Below are positions 15,328 to 24,199 of a stretch of 64,000 nucleotides of DNA, one piece after another. How positions within the stretch are numbered: position 1 is the stretch's first letter; each line of letters begins with the position of its first letter. The stretch is from Pseudomonas arsenicoxydans. Lineage in GTDB: Bacteria > Pseudomonadota > Gammaproteobacteria > Pseudomonadales > Pseudomonadaceae. The stretch is from assembly GCF_006438915.1 (NCBI RefSeq), contig NZ_RCZE01000009.1, positions 109,879 to 173,878 of the forward strand, written 5' to 3'. The position numbers and the translations under genes are program-made. Under the pieces are notes generated by a model that was given only the letters and a program-made list of their open reading frames with translations, did not search any database and had not been told where the DNA came from.

Positions 15328-16698
15328 TTATTTGGAAAGAATGGCTGAAGCGCGAGAGTCGACGGCGTCGTCTTTGGCGACGGCGTTAAGGTCGATGCCG
15401 CGGGTTTCCGGGCCGATGACGATCATGGCCAGCGAGATCAGGTTGATCACCGCGCACAGCGTCACCAGAGGCCAAGGGGAGTTGTTCGACTGGCTCATCA
15501 TCCACACGGCGATCATCGGCATAGGGCCGCCAATCACCAGGTTGGCGCCGGTGTAGGCCAGGGCCGAGCCGGAGTAACGAACCTGGGTCGGGAATGCTTC
15601 GGCGAAGGCCACCGGCTGGATGCCGCTCTGGAACTGGGTGAAGCCCAGGAACAGCCCCATGATTGCCATGATGGCGGGGACGTTGAGCGTATTGAGGATC
15701 GGGAAGTAGACGAACAGGATCAGCAAGGTCATGCATGAACCCAGGGCCAGCGCCTTCTTGCGGCCCCAGCGATCTGCCAGATAACCGCCGGCCAGCGCAC
15801 CGAAAATGGCGCAGACGTTCGCCACCATCAGCGACATGAAGCCCGTCGATTGGCTGAAGCCCAGGTGCTTGGTCAGGTAGCTGAGGGAAAAAATCACGAT
15901 CAGGTAGAACAGCGCAGCAGGCGAGCAGAAGAACAGCATCAAACGCAGGATGGTCTTGTAATGGCTGCCGACGGCCGATTTTAGCGGGCTTTTTTCCTGC
16001 TTCACCGGGGTCTTTTTCAACGCGACGAAGGCCGGGGTTTCATCGACTTTCAGGCGGATGAAGATCGCGACCACCACCAGTACGAAGCTCATGAGGAAGG
16101 GAATACGCCAGCCGAAGCTTTCGAATTGCTCACTTGAAAGTGTCGCTGCCAGGCCCATCAACACACCATTGGCCATTATCTGGCTCAGCGGTGAGCACAA
16201 ACCGAGCATGCCCGAATACCGTCCGCGGCGATCGGGGGCGGCGTGCTCCAGCGCCATCAGTTGTGCCCCGGTGGACTCACCGCCCAGGGCGAAACCTTGA
16301 ATGATCCGCAGCATGACCAGCAGGATCGGTGCCCAGATCCCCACCTGGTTGTAGGTGGGCAACAAGCCCATCAATACCGACGCCAGGCCCATCATGGTCA
16401 CAGTGGCCAACATCAGGTTGCGGCGGCCTAGTTTGTCGCCGAGGTAGCCGCACGTAATGGCGCCCAATGGTCGCGCGGCCAGGCCAACGCCGAAGGTCGC
16501 CAGCGACGCGAGCAGGCCGGCCGTCGGTTCCATCGCCGGGAAGAACAGCTTGGGCAGAATGGTCGCCGACACAGCGCCATACAAAGTGAAGTCAAACCAC
16601 TCCAGGGCGGTGCCGATGGTCGCGGCGGTCACCGCTTTGCGAGGCATGCGCAAATCATGAGTCTCGTGACTGGTTGTGCTCATTGAGGTGCTCGTCAT
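15328..16698 (-). CDS. MFS transporter, metabolite:H+ symporter (shikimate/quinate type)
   Basis: Inner-membrane importer of the MHS family, 456 aa with 12 predicted helices. Visible signatures are TIGTALEWFDFTLYGAVSAT in helix 1, GYLGDKLGRRNLML in the 2-3 loop, FALGGESTGAQLMALEHA in helix 4-5, and GGYLADRWGRKKAL in the central repeat. Two ATGs (16698 and 16683) are possible, and neither has a clear ribosome site; 16698 is taken. First gene of the transporter-aroQ-porin run, divergent from the LysR gene. Confidence 0.88.
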   Translation of the reverse strand: MTSTSMSTTSHETHDLRMPRKAVTAATIGTALEWFDFTLYGAVSATILPKLFFPAMEPTAGLLASLATFGVGLAARPLGAITCGYLGDKLGRRNLMLATVTMMGLASVLMGLLPTYNQVGIWAPILLVMLRIIQGFALGGESTGAQLMALEHAAPDRRGRYSGMLGLCSPLSQIMANGVLMGLAATLSSEQFESFGWRIPFLMSFVLVVVAIFIRLKVDETPAFVALKKTPVKQEKSPLKSAVGSHYKTILRLMLFFCSPAALFYLIVIFSLSYLTKHLGFSQSTGFMSLMVANVCAIFGALAGGYLADRWGRKKALALGSCMTLLILFVYFPILNTLNVPAIMAIMGLFLGFTQFQSGIQPVAFAEAFPTQVRYSGSALAYTGANLVIGGPMPMIAVWMMSQSNNSPWPLVTLCAVINLISLAMIVIGPETRGIDLNAVAKDDAVDSRASAILSK

Positions 16699-16818
16699 TT
16701 TTATGATTATGGGGTACCCCAACGATCCAGCCCGGGCGAGGGCGCCAGCAGAAACGTCGAAGTGAGTAGACGTTAACCCATACTGCTTGCAGAATAATTA
16801 TCGAAATCCAGACAAATA

Positions 16819-16835
16819 CATAAGCTGACCTTATG
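16819..16835. promoter_or_regulatory. Dyad CATAAG-N5-CTTATG, likely LysR site
   Basis: Perfect 6+5+6 dyad between the divergent LysR and transporter genes, ending 10 bases before the LysR start codon. Size and position fit a LysR-type recognition site used for autoregulation and activation of the divergent operon. Confidence 0.5.
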
Positions 16836-16845
16836 GGTGCGAATT

Positions 16846-17730
16846 ATGGAACTGCGTCACCTGAAAGCCTTTGTGGTCGCGGCCGACCTGCAACATTTTA
16901 GTCGCGCAGCCGAGCAACTGGGCATTGCGCAACCGGCGCTGAGTCAATTGATGCGCACGCTTGAGTCCGAGCTCGGGCTAGTATTGTTTCGCCGGGAAAA
17001 CCGCGGGGTGGCGTTGACCGCTGCCGGTGAGGCGTTTCTACCCCATGCGCGGCAGTCCATCGAGTCCAGCGAGCTGGCAATAGCGGCTGCCCGGCGTGCC
17101 AGGCGCGGGGAAGTGGGCGAGATCAACATCGGCTACCACTCAGCGTTGTTCGAGGCCAATTTGCCGCAATTGCTTCGGCATTACTTCAGCACGTTCCCTG
17201 AGGTCAAGGTATCGCTGGTGGACGCCGGTATTCGCGCGCAGTTCGACATGTTGCTCGACCACAAACTCGACCTGGCCTTTGCCAGGGTGTTCAAGGATCA
17301 CTTGCCGGAACGTTTACGCACCCACCATTTCAGCCAGTCCAGACTCGTCCTGCTGATGCCGGACAACCATGAACTGGTCGACAGCTTCAGCGGAGACCTG
17401 GCGACACTGCGCCATGAAAAGTTCGTGTTCCTGCAGGACAGCGCCGGCATCGGCCTGACCTCCCATACCCTTCAGGCGTGCCGGCAGAACCAGTTGCACC
17501 CGCAGAACATCATGTATGTGCCGTCGCTAATGAGCATCCCCGGGCTAGTGGCCGCCGGCATCGGCCTGAGCATCGTGCCTGAAACCATGACCCGCCTGAC
17601 CATGCCGGGCATACGCATTGTGCCCTTGGCTCAAGAGGAAATGGTCAGTGAGCTGTCGCTGATTTCACGAATTGATGAGCGTTCCAGTGCGGTGCTGCAC
17701 TTTATTGAAGAGGCTCATGGGTGGGGATAA
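16846..17730 (+). CDS. LysR-family regulator of the aroQ/porin operon
   Basis: 294 aa. N-terminal winged helix-turn-helix (MELRHLKAFVVAADLQHFSRAAEQLGIAQPALSQLMRTLE, residues 1-40) and a C-terminal effector-binding domain (from about residue 90, GEINIGYHSALFEANLPQLL). ATG 16846 gives the canonical LysR start MELRHL; a start three codons upstream is less likely. It diverges from the transporter-aroQ-oprD run, the classical arrangement for a LysR activator of that run. Effector unknown; dehydroshikimate or protocatechuate are reasonable guesses. Confidence 0.9.
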   Translation: MELRHLKAFVVAADLQHFSRAAEQLGIAQPALSQLMRTLESELGLVLFRRENRGVALTAAGEAFLPHARQSIESSELAIAAARRARRGEVGEINIGYHSALFEANLPQLLRHYFSTFPEVKVSLVDAGIRAQFDMLLDHKLDLAFARVFKDHLPERLRTHHFSQSRLVLLMPDNHELVDSFSGDLATLRHEKFVFLQDSAGIGLTSHTLQACRQNQLHPQNIMYVPSLMSIPGLVAAGIGLSIVPETMTRLTMPGIRIVPLAQEEMVSELSLISRIDERSSAVLHFIEEAHGWG

Positions 17731-17790
17731 CCTTGCCCGCGTTTCGATAGTAGAGTGTCGAACCATGTCGTAACCCCACAGGGATGACCG

Positions 17791-19182
17791 ATGTCTCAAC
17801 GTCGCTCAACATTGATTGCCCTTTTGGTAGCGGTCACGTTCTTCATGGAGAACCTCGACGCCACGGTCATCGCCACCGCGCTGCCGGACATGGCCAGAAC
17901 CTTCGGTGTGCCGGCGGTGGACGTGAACGTCGGCATGAGCGTGTACATGCTCGCGGTGGCGGTGTTCATTCCAATCAGCGGCTGGTTGGCTGATCGCTTA
18001 GGCTCGCGGCTGGTATTCAGTTCGGCGATCGTGCTGTTCAGCCTGTCTTCGTTGCTCTGTGGCTTGAGTGACAGCCTGCCGGCCTTTGTCGCCGCGCGCG
18101 TGTTACAGGGCATCAGCGGCGCGATGATGGTGCCGGTCGGGCGTCTGGCGGTACTTCGCACGACCGAGAAGAAAGACCTGGTGCGGGCCATATCCGTTAT
18201 TACCTGGCCCGGTCTGGTCGCCCCGATACTCGGTCCACCCCTGGGCGGGTTCATCGTCACCCACGCAGCCTGGCCGTGGATTTTTTATCTCAATCTGCCG
18301 CTGGGTGTGTTGGCCGTGGTGGCTGCGCTCGTGTTGATTCCCAGGCATGAGCAGAACGTTGCCCGGCCCTTCGATTTCACCGGTTTTGTGCTCGTGGGCG
18401 GTGCCAGCGCTGCGCTGCTGTTCGGTATGGAGCTGCTCGGGCAAAGTCCGGCCAATGGGCTGCCGGCACTGGCACTCAGTTGTGCAGGGGGGATGCTCGG
18501 TGTCCTGGCCTGGCGCCATATGCGTCGGCATGGGCAACCGTTGCTGGCGCTGGACGTATTGGCCATCCGGACCTTCAGTGTCTGTCTGGGAGGTGGGTCG
18601 ATCTTTCGCATTGCCATCAGCACCTTGCCGTTTCTTCTGCCCCTGATGTTCCAACTGGCCTTCGGTCTTTCTGCGCTGGATTCAGGGCTTCTGGTGTTGG
18701 CAGTCTTCGCCGGCAATCTGGCCATGAAGCCGTTCACTACCCAGGTGATGCAACGTTGGGGCTTTCGCCCGGTGTTGATGATCAACGGTGTCCTTGGCGT
18801 ACTGGCGATAGCGGCCTGTGCCTGGCTGGACAAGCAGATGAGTTGGACACTGATCATGTTCATTCTGTTTGTCGGCGGATTGTCGCGATCCATGCAGTTC
18901 ACCGTGTTCAACACCCTGGCTTTTGCCGATGTCCCCAAGGAGCAGATCAGCGAAGCCTCAACCTTGTTCAGCATGTTCTTCCAGCTGAGCATGGCGATGG
19001 GGGTGGCCACGGGTGCGTTGCTGCTGCGCCTCTCAATGAGCGTCCATGGCAATGCCGGGGCCGCAGAGACAGTCGACTTTCAGCTGACATTCCTTTGTGT
19101 CGCCGTGGTGGCCGCGATTGCGTTGCTGGACATCCTGCGATTGCCATCGAAGGCGGGTGAGTCGGTATTGCAGCGGACGTAG
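17791..19182 (+). CDS. MFS exporter, DHA2-like (14 helices)
   Basis: Drug or metabolite exporter of the major facilitator superfamily, 463 aa. The first helix contains ALLVAVTFFMENLDATVIAT and ALPDMARTFGV, typical of the DHA2 (EmrB/QacA) subfamily, followed by ISGWLADRLGSRLVF and the antiporter motif GPPLGGFIVTHAAWPWIFYLN. Starts at ATG 17791 with GGGA upstream. It is convergent with the DUF1254 remnant, with a GTGTTGAG hairpin between. Substrate unknown. Confidence 0.88.
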   Translation: MSQRRSTLIALLVAVTFFMENLDATVIATALPDMARTFGVPAVDVNVGMSVYMLAVAVFIPISGWLADRLGSRLVFSSAIVLFSLSSLLCGLSDSLPAFVAARVLQGISGAMMVPVGRLAVLRTTEKKDLVRAISVITWPGLVAPILGPPLGGFIVTHAAWPWIFYLNLPLGVLAVVAALVLIPRHEQNVARPFDFTGFVLVGGASAALLFGMELLGQSPANGLPALALSCAGGMLGVLAWRHMRRHGQPLLALDVLAIRTFSVCLGGGSIFRIAISTLPFLLPLMFQLAFGLSALDSGLLVLAVFAGNLAMKPFTTQVMQRWGFRPVLMINGVLGVLAIAACAWLDKQMSWTLIMFILFVGGLSRSMQFTVFNTLAFADVPKEQISEASTLFSMFFQLSMAMGVATGALLLRLSMSVHGNAGAAETVDFQLTFLCVAVVAAIALLDILRLPSKAGESVLQRT

Positions 19183-19195
19183 AAGGGAGAACGGC

Positions 19196-19227
19196 CAGGT
19201 GTTGAGCGCTCGCGTCTCAACACCCTG
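19196..19227. terminator. Hairpin between convergent genes
   Basis: CAGGTGTTGAG (19196-19206) pairs with CTCAACACCCTG (19216-19227) with one bulged base. No T run follows, so its terminator role is inferred from its place between two convergent genes. Confidence 0.45.
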
Positions 19228-19236
19228 CCTGGGGTA

Positions 19237-20235
19237 TCAGAAGTCAAAAAACACCGTTTCCGTTTCGCCTTGACTGCGAATATCGAAGCGGTAGTTCCAC
19301 TGGCCATCCACCCGAGCCATGGCGCACGGTCGTAGTGACCGCTGCAGTACGGTAACTCCGAGGGTGAGTGACCCGTCTGCATTCTTTTTCATGCTGGGCA
19401 ACATGGGCGAATTGATGAGATAGCGGTTGATCGGGTTTTCGATCAACAGCTGACTCTTGCCGTCGTACATCGTGACTGACCAGAAAGCGTTTACTGGCGG
19501 TAGCTTTCCGGCTGGAAAAGTCAGCGTGTAATGGTGTGTGCTGCCATCGAGTATTTTCCCTTTCGCATCGTTACGAGCGATGGGATACACCGCTTCGACA
19601 GCATCATTGCCGTAAATGCCAGCCTTTGCGGCTGCGGCGCGCAACAGCCAATTGCCGTTGAAAAAGGCCTGGTCGGCAAACACAGATCCGACTGTCCACC
19701 CATTGATTTCCTTCATCCCCGCCGACAGATACTTTGAAATTTTCTCGTCGCCGTCCTTCATGGCCAGCAAAAACGCGGCTTTGTGTTGCATGGAAAGATC
19801 TTTGAACTCAAAGGTTTTCCCTGGCCCGATACCGATGCTGGCGAGTCTGGCGCGCAGCACTTTATCCGCTGCTGATTCGGGGACGAATTGAAGCGCGGCA
19901 TCCAGATACTCGTAGAAGTTATCTTTGATTCCCGCAGTCGTGGCGGGAGGGAAGGCAGTGACGGGGGGAGCGGTTGGGGCGGGTTGTTTCAAAAACGCAG
20001 AGAGCGGCTTCGCCTTGTTGTAGTGGTCAACTAATCCTGGACACGACGTTCGGCATGTCTGCCGCGTTGAAGAGTTGGGTGCGAATAACAGTGAGCGCGA
20101 AGGGGGGGTCGAGTGAAAGACTTTTTTGACGCCGCCAGGTGCCGGGCCTTTCCAGTCAGGCCCTACGACTAAATAGTCGCCGGCCTGCGTTCCAGTGGCG
20201 CGACTGCCTATGTATCCGCATCGGAGAGGGTAGAA
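19237..20235 (-). pseudogene. DUF1254/DUF1214 protein remnant, truncated and frameshifted
   Basis: The C-terminal half (19237-19992) is an intact DUF1214 region with NAFWSVTMYDGKSQLLIENP and the usual end. The same frame stays open upstream to about 20268 and encodes GYIGSRATGTQAGDYLVVGP at 20215-20156, clearly DUF1254 family. Between about 20108 and 20027 the family sequence (LTVIRTQLFNAADMPNVVSR) is in another frame: a C run of seven (20102-20108) appears one base short and an extra T near 20029 restores the frame. Upstream of about 20235 similarity stops and a repeat begins, so 150-200 N-terminal residues with signal peptide are missing. No start codon fits. Confidence 0.82.
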
Positions 20236-20250
20236 TTTGGAAAGCTGCCA

Positions 20251-20286
20251 TTGGCCGATTTCAGCCTGTCAGGAAGGGCTGCTTCC
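20251..20286 (+). repeat. Intergenic repeat, copy 1
   Basis: Starts TTGGCCGATTTCAGCCTGTC and ends GGAAGGGCTGCTTCC. It matches copy 2 at 20688-20723 at about 32 of 36 positions. It begins about 15 bases from the point where the DUF1254 remnant loses similarity. Confidence 0.75.
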
Positions 20287-20381
20287 GGCCCATAGCTGTC
20301 TTTCGCTTTTGCCTGACCAAGAGTTTATATAACCTCACGAAATCCGATAGCACTCTAGCTTTTAATACCCGGGCTCCCTTT

Positions 20382-20681
20382 ATGCAGACTGACCAGACCA
20401 GGCTACTCGCGCTCGCACTGCTTGAGATTAGGACGTTGCTTGCTGATTATCTGGGCAGCGATGTAAATGCTCCCATGAGCGTCCGTATCGCGGCACATAT
20501 GGCCTATGCACTCCACAATGAGGCGGAGGCTGCATACAACAACGCAGAATTTCAGATCGACCACGCAAGCCTTAAAATCGCTGCGATCGATCAGATTCTT
20601 AGTGTTACTGATGGTGCCGCATTGTTGAGCAGGTTTGACGTCGAGGCCAAAGTCATTCCGGATAGCGCTCAATCTGGATGA
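20382..20681 (+). CDS. Hypothetical protein between two repeat copies
   Basis: 99 aa, mostly helical: MQTDQTRLLALALLEIRTLL, then an AAHMAYALHNEAEAAYN helix and KIAAIDQILSVTDGAALLSR. No enzyme motif, signal or membrane segment. The frame is open 81 codons further upstream but that part overlaps repeat copy 1 and does not look like protein, so I start at ATG 20382. No good ribosome site. The gene is bracketed by two direct copies of a 36-base repeat, which may have carried it. Function unknown. Confidence 0.6.
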   Translation: MQTDQTRLLALALLEIRTLLADYLGSDVNAPMSVRIAAHMAYALHNEAEAAYNNAEFQIDHASLKIAAIDQILSVTDGAALLSRFDVEAKVIPDSAQSG

Positions 20682-20687
20682 CTGCTT

Positions 20688-20723
20688 TTGGCCGGTTTTC
20701 GCCTGTCAGGAAGGGCTGCTTCC
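20688..20723 (+). repeat. Intergenic repeat, copy 2
   Basis: Begins TTGGCCGGTTTTCGCCTGTC and ends GGAAGGGCTGCTTCC. The following GGGCAGAAACGGCCGCTTTT (about 20748-20767) is an imperfect inverted copy of its left part. The interval 20724-20968 holds no gene that I can support. Confidence 0.75.
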
Positions 20724-20968
20724 AAGACAAAGCAGTCAGTCGCGAAGGGCAGAAACGGCCGCTTTTGTTGACTTGATAGAGACATGGACGATTCCTTTCT
20801 GGTTAACGTCTGAGTCCAGATGCGATTGCGTGGTCTTCTTTTTGACGCTAACGCATTCGCCGAACACGGGGCACATCATGCGCCTCCAGCGACTAAGCCC
20901 CTTGCCAGTCGATAGTCAACGGTAAGGGGCGCGCTTCAAGCAACTCGCAGTAGTCGGTGATTCTGGGA

Positions 20969-21856
20969 TCAGTGAATGTGTTTCTTGACGAAGGTAGCTG
21001 TCGTCGAGATCAACTCGTCGATCTGCTTCTCGTCTTTTTTCATGTTGAAAAAGTGATCCATGGGCCGGACAAGCAACTCATGTTTTCCAGGGTGATAGCT
21101 GATAAAGCTTTTCCCGAGGGTTGGCTGCGGAGAAACGATGTCGTCGTTAGTGCCGACAGCGACGAGCAGTGGTCCCTTGTAACGAGTGATCTCGGCGGCG
21201 GCATCGAGGGTCATCAAGCTGATAAAGAACGCGGATTTAAGCTTGATCTCGCCACCATTAGGTAGTGCCAGTGCGACGGGGGTGTCACCGCTGTGCAACG
21301 CTTCCTTGATCTTCTCGGCGCCCCACAGCAGCGGGAAAGCAGCTCCCATATTGGTTGCAGGGTTCCAGAGTGCGACCGCTTCGAGTTTATGCGGGGTCCG
21401 TCCTGCTACAGCAGCACCAACTGCTCCGCCCATGCTCCATCCCACAAGCGCCATGCGGTTGGCGTCGACGCGCCCGGACTTGGCCAGAAAGTCGAGCGCA
21501 GCCAGCCCATCCTCAACATCCGTATCGAGTGTGCCGTCGGTCTTGGCACCATCGCTGTCGCCATCAAAACGGTAATCGATACGGAGGCTGGCAATGCCTT
21601 GCTCGGCCCAAAGACGTGCGGCACGGGCAAAAATACCTTCATTGACGGCCGGAATGATGAGCTCATCCCTACTGCCCCCGAAACTGTGAAGTAACAGGAT
21701 TACTGGGGGCTTTTTAACGCCGTCGGGCAGGTTCAAAGTGCCGACGACGTTCATTCCGTCAACGGAGAAGGTGACTTTTTCTTCTGCCGCAGACGCGAAA
21801 AATGAGGCTGTAACCAGGCTTGCGAGAAGTACTATACGGATCAAAAAAGTAGACAT
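20969..21856 (-). CDS. Secreted alpha/beta hydrolase
   Basis: 295 aa. A signal peptide (MSTFLIRIVLLASLVTASFF through ASA, residues 1-24) is followed by an alpha/beta hydrolase fold: oxyanion HSFGGSRDE at 57-65, nucleophile Ser141 in GWSMGG, and a late His near KHELLVRPMDHFF. The RIDYRFDGDSDG stretch resembles peptidase S9/YfhR-like serine hydrolases. ATG 21856 has GAGG upstream; another ATG five codons earlier is less likely. It lies 31 bases after the metallo-beta-lactamase fold gene and is probably its operon partner. Substrate unknown. Confidence 0.85.
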   Translation of the reverse strand: MSTFLIRIVLLASLVTASFFASAAEEKVTFSVDGMNVVGTLNLPDGVKKPPVILLLHSFGGSRDELIIPAVNEGIFARAARLWAEQGIASLRIDYRFDGDSDGAKTDGTLDTDVEDGLAALDFLAKSGRVDANRMALVGWSMGGAVGAAVAGRTPHKLEAVALWNPATNMGAAFPLLWGAEKIKEALHSGDTPVALALPNGGEIKLKSAFFISLMTLDAAAEITRYKGPLLVAVGTNDDIVSPQPTLGKSFISYHPGKHELLVRPMDHFFNMKKDEKQIDELISTTATFVKKHIH

Positions 21857-21887
21857 GGGGGTGATCCTCAACTAAACGGCTAAAGGT

Positions 21888-22886
21888 TTAATTCTTGGGC
21901 TGGGGGGCATCACCCGAAGATGCAGTCGGCGCTCCGAGCAGTCCGATAGCGCTGTACCAGAGCGGTCCTTGATTGATGCGGTCTGGGTGGAGTTCGATCA
22001 TCTTGTCGAAGAACTCACGTGGGGTCGGCTGCTCGGCGAGCAGCTTTATGGCATCCAATAGGTATTGGCGGGTCTGCTCCAGAATGACTGGATCATCGGC
22101 ACGACTTTTCTGTTTGTGCCCAGCAATAACGATCCGCGGCTTCAAAACTTCTACTTGGTCAATCGCTTTGACCCAAGCCTGGAGCCCCCCGTTGCCGCCT
22201 TCGAGGAGATATTGGTGTACACCGTTGTAAGCAACGTCGCCGGCCACCACCAGTCCCATGGACGGGACATACAGCACTGTGGTGTCGTCAGTATCTGTAT
22301 GACCGACATCTATGGCCTGGAGGGTGTTGCCCTCAAGTGTGAAGCCTTCAGCAGGAATCGGTTGAGCAATAACATCGGTCTTTCCAATGAGCCCGGGAAA
22401 GTCCTTGTCATATACCTTTTCGCGTCCGACAGTGGCCTGCTGGTGCATGAGCCGGATCGTGCCTTCGGTTGCATATACAGTGGCCCCTGGAAACCGCTCG
22501 AGGATCTGTTCAGTACCGAACCAGTGATCGCCATGTCCGTGGGTCACGTAGATGTATTTCAAGTGCTTACCGGATTGCGCAATCCAGTCGCTGACCTTTT
22601 GCGTTTGCTCACGGCTCATTGGTGGATCGATCAGCACAGCGTCGGTTTTCCCGAAGATCAGGGTTGAGGTGATCGGCGATGAAACGATGCGATCACCATT
22701 GGGTAGGTGTTTATCGCTCGCGCGAGTTACCCCGTCAGTAACAAGTACTTCATAGGACAATGTCGAAGGTGGGGACATATCGTTCACTCCTGTACTTTTC
22801 GCTGCGGTGGACTCGGCGGCGCCTGATAAGCAGGAGGCCGTGACCAGGATTGTGGTGAGCAGTGCGCGAATGGAGTTGCTGGGCAT
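21888..22886 (-). CDS. Exported metallo-beta-lactamase fold hydrolase
   Basis: 332 aa. The metal-binding signature THGHGDH is at residues 115-121 (His116, His118, Asp120, His121), with later ligands in DVGHTDTDD and VIAGHKQ. The N-terminus is a signal sequence (about 1-24); VTASC could be a poor lipobox. The overall layout is that of the MBL-fold hydrolases related to quinoprotein-associated and Zn hydrolase families, not a classical beta-lactamase. It precedes the alpha/beta hydrolase gene in the same direction. Confidence 0.85.
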   Translation of the reverse strand: MPSNSIRALLTTILVTASCLSGAAESTAAKSTGVNDMSPPSTLSYEVLVTDGVTRASDKHLPNGDRIVSSPITSTLIFGKTDAVLIDPPMSREQTQKVSDWIAQSGKHLKYIYVTHGHGDHWFGTEQILERFPGATVYATEGTIRLMHQQATVGREKVYDKDFPGLIGKTDVIAQPIPAEGFTLEGNTLQAIDVGHTDTDDTTVLYVPSMGLVVAGDVAYNGVHQYLLEGGNGGLQAWVKAIDQVEVLKPRIVIAGHKQKSRADDPVILEQTRQYLLDAIKLLAEQPTPREFFDKMIELHPDRINQGPLWYSAIGLLGAPTASSGDAPQPKN

Positions 22887-23158
22887 AACTGACCTCTATC
22901 TAGTGGAGTGGGACGGAGGTTGGACTACTTGCGATGCCGAAGTCAGATGCAGCATTGATCGAACGATTAGTCAGGAGTGAAGCTTAGCACTGGTGTATGA
23001 ATCGGTACTCGGTGCGACGCAGCTTCAACCGCGTTTAGCCGGTTTTCGCCCCTCACCGAGAGACGCTATGGTGTCGATAGCTACCGGTGAACGTGAACGT
23101 TCGGTTGAGCCATTCCCGCTCGGCGTATTACCTATTCCGGGTCATGCGCCCTACGGTA
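22887..23158. other. Intergenic interval with no supported gene
   Basis: 272 bases. It should hold the promoter of the metallo-beta-lactamase fold gene. It contains a GCCGGTTTTCGCC stretch (23038-23050) resembling the repeat at 20688, and GTGAACGTGAACGTTC near 23087. No gene is apparent. Confidence 0.5.
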
Positions 23159-23962
23159 TTAGCGATGGTTGCGATAGCGTTCGGTCAAGGACTGCACGAG
23201 GGTGACGTAGGATTGCGTCTCGGCGTAGGGAGGCACCCCGTTGTACTCGACCACGGACGCTTCGCCGGCGTTGTAGCCTGCCAACGCCAGCATCTGGTTG
23301 CCGTTGAAGCGCTTGAGCAGCCAGGCCAGGTAACGCACGCCGCCACGAATGTTCTGTCGTGCGTCGAACGGATTGTCCACGGCGAAGCGCTCGGCGGTCG
23401 CGGGCATCAACTGCATCAGCCCCTGGGCGCCGGCTTCGGAAATGGCGTTGGGGCGAAACGCCGATTCGGCATGTATCACTGCGCGGACCAGCGCACTGTC
23501 GACACCATAAAGACCTGAAGCGGCTTCGATCTCCCGCCGATAGGAATGGGTGTCCAGGCTCAGTGAGCCAATCTTGAAATCCTTCGGCGCCATGCACAGA
23601 TAGCAGCCCTTGATGACATAGAGCTCAAGGACATCGACCCGTGCGGAGATCCCTTCGGGGCGCCGGCTCACATATTGGCGAATACCCTTGTGGATGAAGG
23701 TGAACACCCGAATCCGCACCGCGCCTGAGTCGTCCCGCACAACTCCCGGCGGGGCCATTGCCTTGGCGCCGACACCGGCGTCCGCCATGCCATTCAGGCG
23801 AGTGCAGCGGGCGCTGGCAATGGCTTGGCTGGTGTAGCTGATGGCTCCGTCGCTGGCCTGGCACTTGAACATGGCGCTGGCGCACAGTGGCGCGACCAGC
23901 AAGGCCAGCTCGATGCAGCCAATAAAGCTCTTGCGAGCCCATCGCCATGCTCTGGAACTCAT
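23159..23962 (-). CDS. Lytic transglycosylase (SLT domain)
   Basis: Periplasmic peptidoglycan lytic transglycosylase, 267 aa. A basic N-terminus and hydrophobic segment (SFIGCIELALLVAPLCASA, 12-30) act as export signal. A small domain with paired cysteines (MFKCQASDGAISYTSQ, and CYLC at 120-123) precedes the SLT domain from about residue 143. The catalytic Glu166 is in AVIHAESAFRPNAISEAGAQ, followed by GLMQLMP and AGYNAGEASV. ATG 23962 has GGAG 8 bases upstream. The N-terminal DUF4124-like segment is also seen in other Pseudomonas transglycosylases. No operon partner. Confidence 0.88.
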   Translation of the reverse strand: MSSRAWRWARKSFIGCIELALLVAPLCASAMFKCQASDGAISYTSQAIASARCTRLNGMADAGVGAKAMAPPGVVRDDSGAVRIRVFTFIHKGIRQYVSRRPEGISARVDVLELYVIKGCYLCMAPKDFKIGSLSLDTHSYRREIEAASGLYGVDSALVRAVIHAESAFRPNAISEAGAQGLMQLMPATAERFAVDNPFDARQNIRGGVRYLAWLLKRFNGNQMLALAGYNAGEASVVEYNGVPPYAETQSYVTLVQSLTERYRNHR

Positions 23963-24199
23963 CACATCGCTCCGCGCCGCAGGTGCAGATCAGGCCAGGG
24001 GCGCCTGGCCCGGGCGCTAACTTTGGAGGGCCTATTCTGCGTGACCGGCCTTTTGTTCTGATAGTTATACCCCTTGTAACCAGCCTTGGAACTTGCGTTG
24101 ACGTGCGGGCTGCTGGCGTTCCCTGGCGAGGCGCAGGCCTGATTGCTCGCATCTCGGTCTACGCACTGACCCAAGCATTAAATCTGCGATTCTCCACCT

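Noticed and set aside
20139..20381. N-terminal extension of the 99-aa gene
   Set aside because: It overlaps repeat copy 1 and the antisense DUF1254 remnant and looks non-coding; ATG 20382 was used.
21888..22886. Metallo-beta-lactamase resistance enzyme
   Set aside because: The HxHxDH fold motif is shared by many hydrolases; length and surrounding sequence do not match the B1-B3 beta-lactamases.
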